From NCBI GenBank assembly GCA_947625995.1, contig CANQQN010000007.1, positions 1 through 21,402 of the forward strand: a stretch of 21,402 nt of DNA. Reading direction: 5' to 3'. Positions 8,290-15,246 of the stretch are shown one piece after another. Both the position numbers and the translations under genes were made by a program. The notes below the pieces were generated by a model. That model saw only the letters and a list, made by a program, of their open reading frames with translations, made no database searches and was not told the DNA's origin. Position 1 is the stretch's first letter; each line of letters begins with the position of its first letter. Source of the DNA: an uncultured Lachnospiraceae bacterium. Lineage in GTDB: Bacteria > Bacillota > Clostridia > Lachnospirales > Lachnospiraceae.

Positions 8290-8338
8290 AGAACGGCGGC
8301 CTTTCTGCTTCTTATAAAAGCATTATAGCCTCCGTTCT
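8290..8338. repeat. Inverted repeat flanking the spoIIGA -10 region
   Basis: AGAACGGCGGC (8290-8300) and GCCTCCGTTCT (8328-8338) are inverted copies with one mismatch in 11 positions. They bracket the predicted -10 and transcription start. If transcription came from further upstream, the minus-strand RNA could fold into a hairpin followed by seven U just before the start codon. From the predicted start near 8315 only one arm would be transcribed. Confidence 0.4.
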
Positions 8339-8354
8339 ATATAAAATTTGTCAA
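8322..8354 (-). promoter_or_regulatory. spoIIG-type promoter with long spacer
   Basis: On the minus strand TTGACA (8349-8354) and TATAAT (8322-8327) are both perfect sigma-A elements but lie 21 bases apart instead of 17. The B. subtilis spoIIG promoter is known for consensus-like elements at 22 bases and dependence on Spo0A~P, so the match in position and geometry is strong. Confidence 0.75.
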
Positions 8355-8355
8355 A
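8347..8355. promoter_or_regulatory. Spo0A box over the spoIIGA -35 element
   Basis: TTTGTCAAA on the plus strand fits the 0A-box consensus TTTGTCRAA fully and overlaps the -35. A second partial box, TTTGACAGG, lies at 8400-8408, about 85-93 bases before the expected start. Two sites near -40 and -90 repeat the B. subtilis spoIIG arrangement. The boxes are seen; control by Spo0A is inferred. Confidence 0.65.
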
Positions 8356-8542
8356 CGATGGATGGTTTTTGAAAAGATTCTCCGCAGGATATTGCAGGGT
8401 TTGACAGGATGTGACGCCGCTGATCCGGTGGTGCCGATGGGGAATATTTATCTGCTAAATACTCCTGCTCCAGCTCATCTATTGTAGCAAACGGAAAATA
8501 TTCTAGACAGGCATCCGGTATTTCCTTCAACCTGATAAACTT
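8351..8542 (-). pseudogene. Open-frame remnant after a double stop, running into the spoIIGA promoter
   Basis: Directly after the two TAG codons that end the DUF7309-like gene (8543-8548), the same frame stays open for 63 codons. It reads in a protein-like way: KFIRLKEIPDACLEYFPF, then DELEQEYLADKYSPSAPP, ending at TGA 8351 inside the Spo0A box. There is no credible start codon or ribosome binding site. It may be the former C-terminal part of the upstream gene or the stump of a separate gene cut by insertion of the island. I do not recognise the family, and chance openness cannot be excluded. Confidence 0.3.
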
Positions 8543-8545
8543 CTA

Positions 8546-9559
8546 CTAGCTAAATCTTTGCATGCTATATTTGAATTCTTCCAATCCTTTTAATCTTTTT
8601 ACTCTGCGAAGTTTAGTACCACACACATTACATATCTGCTCAAGTCCGGCTTCCACAATTACATTTGACACCCTTATTTCCTTTGGTGCTCCAAATTGAA
8701 AAATAAATCCTATCAGAATTTCCGCCAGCATTACAACCGCATCCTCCTCCGGTTCCAGCATTTCAACCTTAATGATGTCTCCCGTATTTGCATCTCCTAA
8801 TAATGACAATGCCGGATTTGCAGGACGATCATACTTTTTATCTGTAACGGATGCTCCTGACACAAATATATCCGCCTCTAAAACAGCATCACATTTCTGG
8901 GCTTTTTCCAAGTCTGAGAGCAAATCTTCATCTGTAATCAGTAGATTTCCAAACTGAAAAGCGGTAAAAGGCAGTGGTTCTTCACCAAAACTCCATGTTT
9001 TTTTATCTTTTCCAAAAGAAAACAGAAACATATTTCCCGATTCAAAGTCAACATGCACATCTGTTTCATCATAGTAACGCAGGGCCAGTTCCAAATCCTG
9101 TAAATACTCGCTCATACGCAATACTTCTTCCTCATCCATATTATACGGATAATATCCCGGCTCAAAAGACAGGAAATACAGCCACTGATTTTTTCCGCGA
9201 TATGTGTATCCCAATTCCTTAATAATCTTTCTTTGCTTCTCAGATAATTCCTCACGATTACCCCAATAGCAGGTGAGATTTCTTTGGTTAAACATCGCAT
9301 AGTCCTGAGTCAGATTCATACTCTGCTGCATGGTAAGCATTAGAAAGCTATTTAGTCCCTCATATCCTTCATAGACAACTATTCCATAACAATCACCGCC
9401 TCGCCCCAGTATACTAAAGAAAATAGTCTCCTCTTTAACTCCATATCTGATGCCGATCAAATCCATATCCCAGAACTTTTCCCATGGCTTCAGTTCTCTG
9501 ATGCGTGTTCCCGCCTCATATAATGTTTTCCATTGTTCTATAGATGCTTCTTTTCTCAT
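8546..9559 (-). CDS. DUF7309/DUF6930-like protein of unknown function
   Basis: This 337-residue soluble protein begins with a block typical of a family of small cytoplasmic proteins annotated DUF7309 (EQWKTLYEAGTRIRELKPW), and the central part (YGIVVYEGYEGLNSFLML) fits it too. The C-terminal half (~200-337) resembles DUF6930, and residues near the end contain a single CNVCGTK pair that could be half a zinc site. No signal peptide or membrane segment is visible. The ATG at 9559 has AGGGG upstream and lies 8 bases after the stop of the YkgJ-like gene, so the two are probably co-transcribed. The domain names are from pattern memory and the function is unknown. The gene ends in two consecutive TAG codons, after which the frame reopens. 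Confidence 0.75.
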   Translation of the reverse strand: MRKEASIEQWKTLYEAGTRIRELKPWEKFWDMDLIGIRYGVKEETIFFSILGRGGDCYGIVVYEGYEGLNSFLMLTMQQSMNLTQDYAMFNQRNLTCYWGNREELSEKQRKIIKELGYTYRGKNQWLYFLSFEPGYYPYNMDEEEVLRMSEYLQDLELALRYYDETDVHVDFESGNMFLFSFGKDKKTWSFGEEPLPFTAFQFGNLLITDEDLLSDLEKAQKCDAVLEADIFVSGASVTDKKYDRPANPALSLLGDANTGDIIKVEMLEPEEDAVVMLAEILIGFIFQFGAPKEIRVSNVIVEAGLEQICNVCGTKLRRVKRLKGLEEFKYSMQRFS

Positions 9560-9567
9560 ATGTTCCC

Positions 9568-10074
9568 CTATCTCTTTCTAAATCCGTATTCTTTCTTCAA
9601 ATGTTCAAATATTTCAAAAGCAACCGGGCAGATGGAAATAATATCTAACATTCCCAACAAACTATACAATCTTTCCGGCTGATCTGTATAAGGATATTTC
9701 TTACAACTATCCGGTTTGCAATCCCCAAGTTTACAATTTCCATCTTCCTGTAAAAAGTCACACGGCTTGTGTTTCGTTTGATACCCGATCCCCGATTCCT
9801 CTTTTTCCAAAAAGAAATCAATAAACTGTTCTGCTGTAATTCCCAAATAGGCCGCATCTTTTTCTACATCCTCTTCAGGGATACTCCCCTTGTACATCTT
9901 GCAACAATTTCTACATTTACTACAATCGTAATCAGCGAACAGTTCTTTGTGCCATCGCAAAAACTGCTTGTCTAATTCTTCCTCATCTGCATGCACTTTC
10001 AAGAAACTGCGGAATTTGAAATTTTCATCTTCTTTGTTTTTGGCTTCTATTCCAACTTTATCTGGGTGTACCAT
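9568..10074 (-). CDS. YkgJ-family cysteine-cluster protein
   Basis: This 168-residue protein carries the cysteine pattern of the YkgJ/UPF0153 family: CSKCRNCC near residue 55, then CDFLQEDGNCKLGDCKPDSC near 105-125 followed by KKYP, and a last cysteine in the ISICPVA block. These proteins probably bind a metal ion or Fe-S cluster, and their biochemical role is not settled. GGGAGG lies 6 bases before the ATG at 10074. The gene is followed after 8 bases by the DUF7309-like gene, forming a two-gene unit. Its 5' end overlaps, in another frame, the tail of a winged-helix remnant (10047-10180). Confidence 0.85.
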   Translation of the reverse strand: MVHPDKVGIEAKNKEDENFKFRSFLKVHADEEELDKQFLRWHKELFADYDCSKCRNCCKMYKGSIPEEDVEKDAAYLGITAEQFIDFFLEKEESGIGYQTKHKPCDFLQEDGNCKLGDCKPDSCKKYPYTDQPERLYSLLGMLDIISICPVAFEIFEHLKKEYGFRKR

Positions 10075-10180
10075 ATGACGCCTCCCTTATCCGCTAATAA
10101 TCCATCCTCAACAAGACTTCTGAGCAATTCTTTCCGTACTGCTTCAAATATTCAATCATCCACTTCTTATAATAGTACCT
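10047..10180 (-). pseudogene. Winged-helix C-terminal remnant overlapping the YkgJ-like gene start
   Basis: Two adjoining frames read YYYKKWMIEYLKQYG and then AVRKELLRSLVEDGLLADKG, ending in VIWYTQIKLE and a stop at 10047. The pattern (helix, KELLRSLVEDGLL, then a wing) is typical of C-terminal winged helices in AlbA_2-type regulators. There is no start, and the frame shifts near 10138. I take it as a relic left from an earlier insertion or recombination. It has no likely function. Confidence 0.35.
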
Positions 10181-10212
10181 TATTCTGCGCCAACAACATT
10201 TTCCAATATTAA

Positions 10213-10790
10213 TCACTTATTATTGATCATATTCTGTGATATACGATACTTTGAATTATTAGTACTTCCCTCAGCCACTACCCATTCCGTATCTACAAGC
10301 ATTTTAAGATATCTTCGCACTGTTGCAGCAGATTTCTACCGGCACATCTTCTCTATAATTTTTATGCAAAACGGCATTTACAACTGCTTCTTCCAATGCA
10401 TTATAGGGATAATTGAAATAACGTTCCGCTTCCGCTTTCCCATCCACTTTTACCACTTTTTCCTCAATGACTGTTGTGCTTGTCCGGTCTTTCCCCAAAC
10501 ATAAGCAGCCCAATATTTTTGATAACAATTCCTTCATCCTTTTCTTCCGCTACTTCTTCCGATATCAGCAAGTCCTCTAAAGAACGCGTGTTTAGTTCTT
10601 CTATCAGCGAACTATTGCTTTCCCGGATGAAATCTTCCAAATATCCTCTGCGTATATGTTCCATAGAAGCCTTGTTATTGATACGATCTACAAATGGTAT
10701 CGCAGCAAATTTTTCAAAATATATTTTTAATTGACTTTCTTTCAAATATATCAACTCACAAGAATTCCAACCTACAAGTGCACACATCAA
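10213..10790 (-). pseudogene. Broken AlbA_2/HATPase-type regulator gene
   Basis: Three in-order fragments of one family are spread over different frames. The first (10464-10790) reads KFAAIPFVDRINNKASMEHI and then KNIGLLMFGERPDK. The second (~10330-10510) reads ERYFNYPYNALEEAVVNAVL followed by HKNYREDVPVEI, the N-box of a HATPase_c_4-type ATP-binding domain. The third (10213-~10325) reads TVRRYLKMLVDTEWVVAEGS and ends SKYRISQNMINNK, a winged-helix tail. The N-terminal AlbA_2 core is missing, there is a frameshift near 10490, and a deletion joins the ATPase start to the tail near 10325. An intact member of the same family lies directly upstream (10962-12491), so this is a dead relative. It is certainly not expressed as a whole protein. 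Confidence 0.75.
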
Positions 10791-10961
10791 AAAATAAACG
10801 CTACAAATTAGCTTACTTTAATCACTAAATCATATATATCATTATTTGAACATACAACTCTATAATACATTTTTCTCTCCTCTTTAATATATTATTTCTG
10901 TTGTATATTTCCTCTTTCCTTTTGAAGTAGAATTCTTATAAATTTATACCGTTTTCTTTAT

Positions 10962-12491
10962 TCAATTATGCTTTTTCTTTTTGTAACGTCTGTCTCGATT
11001 ACTACCAACAGTTTCAATATTATCAGAAAGTCCCTTCAATATATCTTTTGTTCGACTTTCCTTTAATCCTAACAATCCACAAAAATCCCAAATGCAATAC
11101 TCTTTTCCTTCTTCCATAAACTCAAGAATTTTATCATACTGCATTTGTGTCTTCTTCGTCACTTTCTTATCGCCGCTTTTTATCGCCGCTTTTTTATCGC
11201 CATTTTTTATCGCCGCTTTTTTATCGCCATTTTTTTTAAAAGAAAGCGTCAACACTGTCCTATCCGGATCAAACCTTTCCTCAATTATAGGTTCCTCCCA
11301 ACCTTCATCTTCCCACACATTAAAAATATTTGGCACACCGCTTCCAGCACGTTCCCCAATATTGATAAGATTAAACATCTTCATAAGTGCCTTGTTTCTC
11401 GGATCGGACTCGCCGCCGAGACGCATTTGCTTTTTGCCAGTCCTGACATAACCGGGATTTGCCAAAATCAGCCTGTCTGTCTCTTTCCTAATCACAACAC
11501 CGCGCAAACCATGATAGTCTGCATGGATCAAACAGTTCGCCAAAGCTTCACGAAGTGCCTTATGTACCGGAGTATCGTCAATACGTTCTCCGCCGGACAT
11601 CTTAAACGGCACTTTGACATCTTTAATAATTTTGTTATAGACTCTGAAATAAAAATCACATACATTTCCGGACCACTCACCAGAACTGGACTGCAATCTG
11701 TCGCTCCAGCGTGTGGTGGGATCTAATTCCTCCCTATAATCTAGAAAATACTCCGGGAAATGGCGCACAATATTATACTCGTCTCCAAACATCAGCATCC
11801 CTGCTGCCGTTGGATGCAGCTTCCCATCTTCCTCGGAAATTGCAGCCGCGCCAATGCTCCTCAAATATTCATGATCGCTCAAGCGCTCAAATGGATGCCC
11901 CTCTTTTAAAGAGCGATGACTGTTACGATAACCATGAATGGTGTCATAATCCAAATCTTCCATAGGAGCCTTTTCCAGCACTTCCATGTCCACCGTTCGC
12001 TCCGTCTGGTCACGAAGCATAGTCTTTACCTGTAATCGAGTGCAATGATAATCTCCCTCAAAATTGCGGCGAAAAGTACCGTTAAAAATATCATTATTAA
12101 TGTATACCGGCTTCTGTTCCCGCTTTGCCATCGGCACATAGATTACCATGATAACATCTTTCTTATCACCCACTTCATATATCTGAACATCATCTTCTGA
12201 CAACAAGTTGATGCTTACTTTCTTTGGATTGTTGATCGTATTCCAAAAATCCTTACAAAGTTTGGACGCATTCCGAAGCCCAGTAGACTTCCAACTGCCC
12301 TCCTTTTCTTCTTTAACACCAAGAATAATAACTCCGCCATAACAGTTTGCGAAAGCAGAATAGGTATCCCAAAGAGAAATTGGCAACCCGACGCTTGCCT
12401 TTTTTACTTCTCTTCGGTTGTCTTCCCGATATTTATCAAATTTCGACAAATCAAATACTTCTTGCATCCTGTTACTCACTTCCTTAATCAT
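10962..12491 (-). CDS. AlbA_2 (Schlafen-like) / HATPase-type ATP-binding regulator
   Basis: The 509 residues show an N-terminal AlbA_2 domain (~20-150) with REVKKASVGLP and YSAFANCYGGVIILGVKEE, and a central ATP-binding HATPase_c_4-type domain (~300-415) with the N-box KALREALANCLIHADYHG and later the block MFNLINIGERAGSGVPNIF. A lysine-rich repeated linker (419-445) is followed by a C-terminal winged helix (~450-500). Family members are annotated as RNA-binding, ATP-binding or transcriptional regulators and are frequent in defence islands; the true function is unknown. The ATG at 12491 has no good ribosome binding site. ATG at 12467 (501 residues), with AAGGAAG 12 bases upstream, is an equally good start. 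An imperfect inverted repeat GTTGAT...ATCAAC lies at 12516-12534, just upstream, and could be an operator. Confidence 0.88.
   Translation of the reverse strand: MIKEVSNRMQEVFDLSKFDKYREDNRREVKKASVGLPISLWDTYSAFANCYGGVIILGVKEEKEGSWKSTGLRNASKLCKDFWNTINNPKKVSINLLSEDDVQIYEVGDKKDVIMVIYVPMAKREQKPVYINNDIFNGTFRRNFEGDYHCTRLQVKTMLRDQTERTVDMEVLEKAPMEDLDYDTIHGYRNSHRSLKEGHPFERLSDHEYLRSIGAAAISEEDGKLHPTAAGMLMFGDEYNIVRHFPEYFLDYREELDPTTRWSDRLQSSSGEWSGNVCDFYFRVYNKIIKDVKVPFKMSGGERIDDTPVHKALREALANCLIHADYHGLRGVVIRKETDRLILANPGYVRTGKKQMRLGGESDPRNKALMKMFNLINIGERAGSGVPNIFNVWEDEGWEEPIIEERFDPDRTVLTLSFKKNGDKKAAIKNGDKKAAIKSGDKKVTKKTQMQYDKILEFMEEGKEYCIWDFCGLLGLKESRTKDILKGLSDNIETVGSNRDRRYKKKKHN
11157..11234 (-). repeat. In-frame 27-bp tandem repeat in the AlbA_2-type gene
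   Basis: The linker before the C-terminal winged helix is built from KNGDKKAAI twice and then a diverged KSGDKKVTK, each 27 bp. A shorter motif, GGCGATAA followed by A-runs, occurs five times at 13-14 base spacing, so the array is both a codon-level repeat and a slippage-prone tract. It keeps the frame at the present copy number. Confidence 0.85.
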
Positions 12492-12635
12492 CTATACAAA
12501 ACTGCTGATTATATTGTTGATTAATACTATCAACATTAGCTTTTATAACACTTACATCTTTATCGCTATTGTTTCCTTTACAGCACAATGTTTTGCTTCA
12601 TTCAAATATATAAGTCCTATCACTATTTCTGCTTT

Positions 12636-12948
12636 TTATGTTTTATAATCACACAATAAAATACCGTATAGTAATCCCCATTTTTTCAAATCCTGCTTCA
12701 TCTCTGATTTAAAAATCCAATTCTCAGTGTCAATTCAATTACGTATATGAAATACCAATTTACATAGTCAACCTTTTTATCATTTCTATTATACCCGTAA
12801 TCGGTTAGACTTCCATTTTTATATTCATAATGATCAATCTCATCCTTATTCAGAAAGGTAATACCGCTTATCTGTGTTTTTTAACCCCAGAATTTTTCAT
12901 TTTCTTATCAATCATCCGCTTTTATAAACAAGTATATCTTACTTTCAT
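12636..12948 (-). pseudogene. Dead gene that keeps its promoter and ribosome binding site
   Basis: GGAGGAG (12957-12963) stands 8 bases before ATG 12948, but the frame reads only MKVRYTCL before a stop. Further on, one frame stays open for 60 codons (12698-12880) with a protein-like composition: NKDEIDHYEYKNGSLTDYGY, then NRNDKKVDYVNWYFIYV. The adjoining frame continues as DTENWIFKSEMKQDLKKWG to a stop at 12636. I do not recognise the family. Together with the promoter at 12976-13004 this looks like a ~100-residue gene broken by at least two frameshifts. The rest of the 12492-13214 gap is AT-rich, and I see no intact gene in it. Confidence 0.4.
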
Positions 12949-12975
12949 TATGATGTCTCCTCCAAGCATGCAATT

Positions 12976-13004
12976 ATTATATCATCAAATCGTCAAATTT
13001 TCCA
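12976..13004 (-). promoter_or_regulatory. Extended -10 promoter before the dead gene
   Basis: On the minus strand TGATATAAT (12976-12984) is a perfect extended -10. The base-exact -35 position 17 bases upstream is TGGAAA (12999-13004), which is weak. The strong ribosome binding site and ATG follow within ~30 bases. Confidence 0.45.
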
Positions 13005-13214
13005 TTGCTTTCGTGTTTGTCCTAAAAATATAATCTAAAATATGAACGCAAAGACGGCGGATACCCATATCTTTTGCTTTCTATCGCCATGACACCAAAG
13101 ATAACAAATAGCATATTTAAGGGCTTTTCTGTCATCAAGTTATCTGAAATTGCTGATTTTCTCTGTGTTTTTTATTTTTTAGACAATATGTAACCGCAGA
13201 TAAAAGACACGATT

Positions 13215-13775
13215 TTATGGCAACTCCAAACCACATCTATTTGTCCCGTTAATTATAATTTTCTCAGAAGTTTTAAACATAGAAAAAATTTTGCCAACAG
13301 CTTTTAAATAATCATCTGCTAATACCAGACCAATTCCATCAAACATAATTGACAATTCTGGATTTTTCTCTTCCGTAGCTCTAGCCGCCATATCTAAATA
13401 CTGTTTAAACAACTCCCTAATTTTCTGCCTGTCACTTTCTCTCTGTGCGATATTCGTCAGAACACGAATATTATTTCCTAATAACTCACAATTGTGTACA
13501 TCATAGTATTGCACTATCTGTTTTTGAATTTCCTGATAATCTGCATGCCACTGTTTTGTTTGGGGTTTATATTTAAAAGCAGGCTGTGGCATACTTATTA
13601 CAAAATATTGCACATTCTCCGGATAATAATCTAATGATATTCTCCACAAAAAACAAATATGTCTACTCAGACATTCATTACAGTTAAGATATTTCAACAA
13701 ACTTCTCTGATTATAGTTCATAATAATGTTATTCGCCTCTCTGTTCCAACTGTTCCTATCATTAGCAATCGCCAA
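13215..13775 (-). CDS. Hypothetical protein, start uncertain, possibly N-terminally truncated
   Basis: The frame encodes 186 residues from a TTG at 13775. I do not recognise it. Visible features are a cysteine-histidine cluster CNECLSRHIC near residue 33-42, which might bind metal, a region rich in Gln and Tyr (~75-100), and a helical stretch RESDRQKIRELFKQYLDMAA. No signal peptide or membrane segment is seen. The frame extends protein-like upstream of the TTG (DEILSLAIAND) to a TGA at 13794-13796 without offering ATG or GTG, and no ribosome binding site is present. So either an unusual start is used or the original N-terminus was lost. It follows the DUF1016 gene by ~23 bases and would be on its transcript. 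Confidence 0.5.
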   Translation of the reverse strand: MAIANDRNSWNREANNIIMNYNQRSLLKYLNCNECLSRHICFLWRISLDYYPENVQYFVISMPQPAFKYKPQTKQWHADYQEIQKQIVQYYDVHNCELLGNNIRVLTNIAQRESDRQKIRELFKQYLDMAARATEEKNPELSIMFDGIGLVLADDYLKAVGKIFSMFKTSEKIIINGTNRCGLELP

Positions 13776-13798
13776 TGATAATATTTCATCAATTCAAA

Positions 13799-14893
13799 TT
13801 ATAAATCCGGTCCTTCTTCTATCCATTCCTTTAATTTCTTCTGAAGCTCCTTCTTGTCCGGCAAATATATTTGATACTCCGAAGCATAGATATTGGCATC
13901 ATCCGGTAATGTAATCTCTACAAGGGCGTCATCCTTTTCCTTACATAACAAAATTCCAACTGTCGGATTCTCCTCCGACAGTTTCTCATATCTATCATAG
14001 TAGTGCACATACATCATCATCTGTCCCAAATCCTGATGTGTTAACTTATCAATCTTCAAATCTATCAACACATAACACCGTAAAATCCTATTATAAAACA
14101 CAAGATCCACATAATAGTTATCTTCATTAAACGTAAATCGCTTCTGTCTTGCTTCAAACAGATACCCTTTGCCCAATTCCAAAAGAAACTTTTGCAATTT
14201 ATTGATAATTGCTGTTTCTAAATCAGATTCCACATACTTTGCTTTTTCATCTAATCCAAGAAATTCAAGTACAGTAGGTTGCTTTACAATGTCCTGTGGT
14301 TTCGTGATAACATTTCCCTCAGATGCAAGCCGTAGCACTTCGTCCTTTTCCCTGCTCAAAGCCAGTCTTTCATAAAGGCTCGAATTATACTGTCTTTGCA
14401 ATGTGCGTATTCCCCATGCCTCATTTGTCGCTTCTATTTCATAAAATTTTCTCTCATTTTCATCTTTAATACGCATTAATTGAAGATAATGAGACCACGG
14501 AAGCGTGAACGGCTTTTCTTTTTCAAAAAGGCTAAACACTGTTTCGGATTTTTCCACAGCAAATTTCCGAAACACTGTTTCGGAAATTCTATCTTGATAG
14601 ATAAGAAAAAATCTTCGCGCGTTCTCCAATGTATCTACAGAGAATCCTCTTCCATACTGCTCCGTCAACGCTTCCGAAAGGCGTTTTATCACCTGTTGAC
14701 CATATTTCGCTCTGCTTTTACCTTGCTGCTGTTCTTCCACAATCCATCTTCCAATGGAATAAAATGTCATTAACTGGATAATATTAATTTGTTTTGCAGT
14801 GATTCCTCTTGCGTATTCAACTAAATCTATTGAATTTTTGCATAATTCATTCAAGGAGTTATCTGCGTCTAATGTTTCTGGCAGTTTTTTCAT
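13799..14893 (-). CDS. DUF1016 family PD-(D/E)XK nuclease (YhcG-like)
   Basis: The 364-residue protein has the two-part architecture of this family. An N-terminal helical domain (~20-170) contains FYSIGRWIVEEQQQGKSRAK, YGRGFSVDTLENARRFFLIY and LPWSHYLQLMRI. A C-terminal nuclease domain (~200-350) contains KGYLFEARQKRFTF, YYVDLVFYNR (metal-binding Asp ~261), VLIDLKID (D-x-K core ~277) and QDLGQMMMYVHYYDR. The usual ELK is DLK here, which should still bind metal. Family members are common in bacterial genomes next to restriction and phage-defence genes; substrate and role are unsettled. GGAGG lies 10 bases before the ATG. The short duplicated motif SETVF, repeated at ~103 and ~117, sits directly before the LPWSHY block. 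Confidence 0.93.
   Translation of the reverse strand: MKKLPETLDADNSLNELCKNSIDLVEYARGITAKQINIIQLMTFYSIGRWIVEEQQQGKSRAKYGQQVIKRLSEALTEQYGRGFSVDTLENARRFFLIYQDRISETVFRKFAVEKSETVFSLFEKEKPFTLPWSHYLQLMRIKDENERKFYEIEATNEAWGIRTLQRQYNSSLYERLALSREKDEVLRLASEGNVITKPQDIVKQPTVLEFLGLDEKAKYVESDLETAIINKLQKFLLELGKGYLFEARQKRFTFNEDNYYVDLVFYNRILRCYVLIDLKIDKLTHQDLGQMMMYVHYYDRYEKLSEENPTVGILLCKEKDDALVEITLPDDANIYASEYQIYLPDKKELQKKLKEWIEEGPDL
14562..14588. repeat. 27-bp palindrome inside the DUF1016 coding frame, with a partial second copy
   Basis: Positions 14562-14574 (AATTTCCGAAACA) and 14576-14588 are perfect 13-bp inverted copies around one central base, all inside the reading frame. A partial copy, AAACACTGTTTCGGA, occurs at 14534-14548. 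At protein level the two copies give ETVFRKF and ETVFSLF. A palindrome of this size in coding DNA is unexpected and looks inserted. Confidence 0.8.
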
Positions 14894-14957
14894 AAGGTTA
14901 CCGCCTCCATTCTTATTCTTTAACCTGCTTTACATATCGTTACTTAACTAATTTGTA

Positions 14958-14978
14958 GTATAACACAAAACTTTGTGA
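14958..14978 (-). promoter_or_regulatory. Extended -10 promoter with a small inverted repeat, upstream of the DUF1016 gene
   Basis: On the minus strand TGTTATACT gives an extended -10 (TATACT at 14958-14963). Immediately upstream, CACAAA-AC-TTTGTG (14965-14978) is an inverted repeat placed between -10 and -35, where a repressor could sit. No good -35 is visible. Confidence 0.4.
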
Positions 14979-15053
14979 ATTTCGAGCTACTTTGCAACTA
15001 TATACACAATTGTAATTTTCCCTCTGGCTCTGGATTTGGGATTAAGTTCGGTA

Positions 15054-15161
15054 TCAGATAATCTTCACATTTTCATAAGTAATATTCATAGCAGTCACCC
15101 TCTTTTTCTCATATCCTTTTTGATATGTCTTGTTTTCCACATACTGCTTCGCATATTTCAT
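15054..15161 (-). CDS. Possible 35-residue basic peptide or gene remnant
   Basis: ATG 15161 opens a 35-residue frame, MKYAKQYVENKTYQKGYEKK and so on, ending at TGA 15054. The frame is also open further upstream with similar basic content (RGIYKRGNQRKAEI), so this may be the tail of a larger lost gene rather than a start. The upstream GCGGAG is a weak ribosome binding site. I do not recognise it; it lies among remnants, and its reality is doubtful. Confidence 0.2.
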   Translation of the reverse strand: MKYAKQYVENKTYQKGYEKKRVTAMNITYENVKII

Positions 15162-15246
15162 AATCTCCGCTTTTCTCTGATTGCCTCTTTTGTATATCCC
15201 TCTCCGAAATTCTTGTCGCTGACGTGAGTAAACCAAATTAGGTTTT

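Noticed and set aside
8318..8325. ATG with GGAGG upstream (MLL-stop) ahead of spoIIGA as a tiny upstream frame
   Set aside because: It coincides with the -10 element and would not be transcribed from the predicted start.
8284..8338. Hairpin plus T-run before spoIIGA as an intrinsic terminator or attenuator
   Set aside because: The predicted transcription start lies inside the repeat, so only one arm would be in the RNA.
11157..11240. Regular repeats that might be a CRISPR array
   Set aside because: Units are contiguous, contain no unique spacers and encode an in-frame linker.
12508..12536. TATAAT at 12508-12513 as promoter for the AlbA_2-type gene
   Set aside because: The only -35-like sequence (TTGATA) is 14 bases away, and the correct position has no match; left as unproven.
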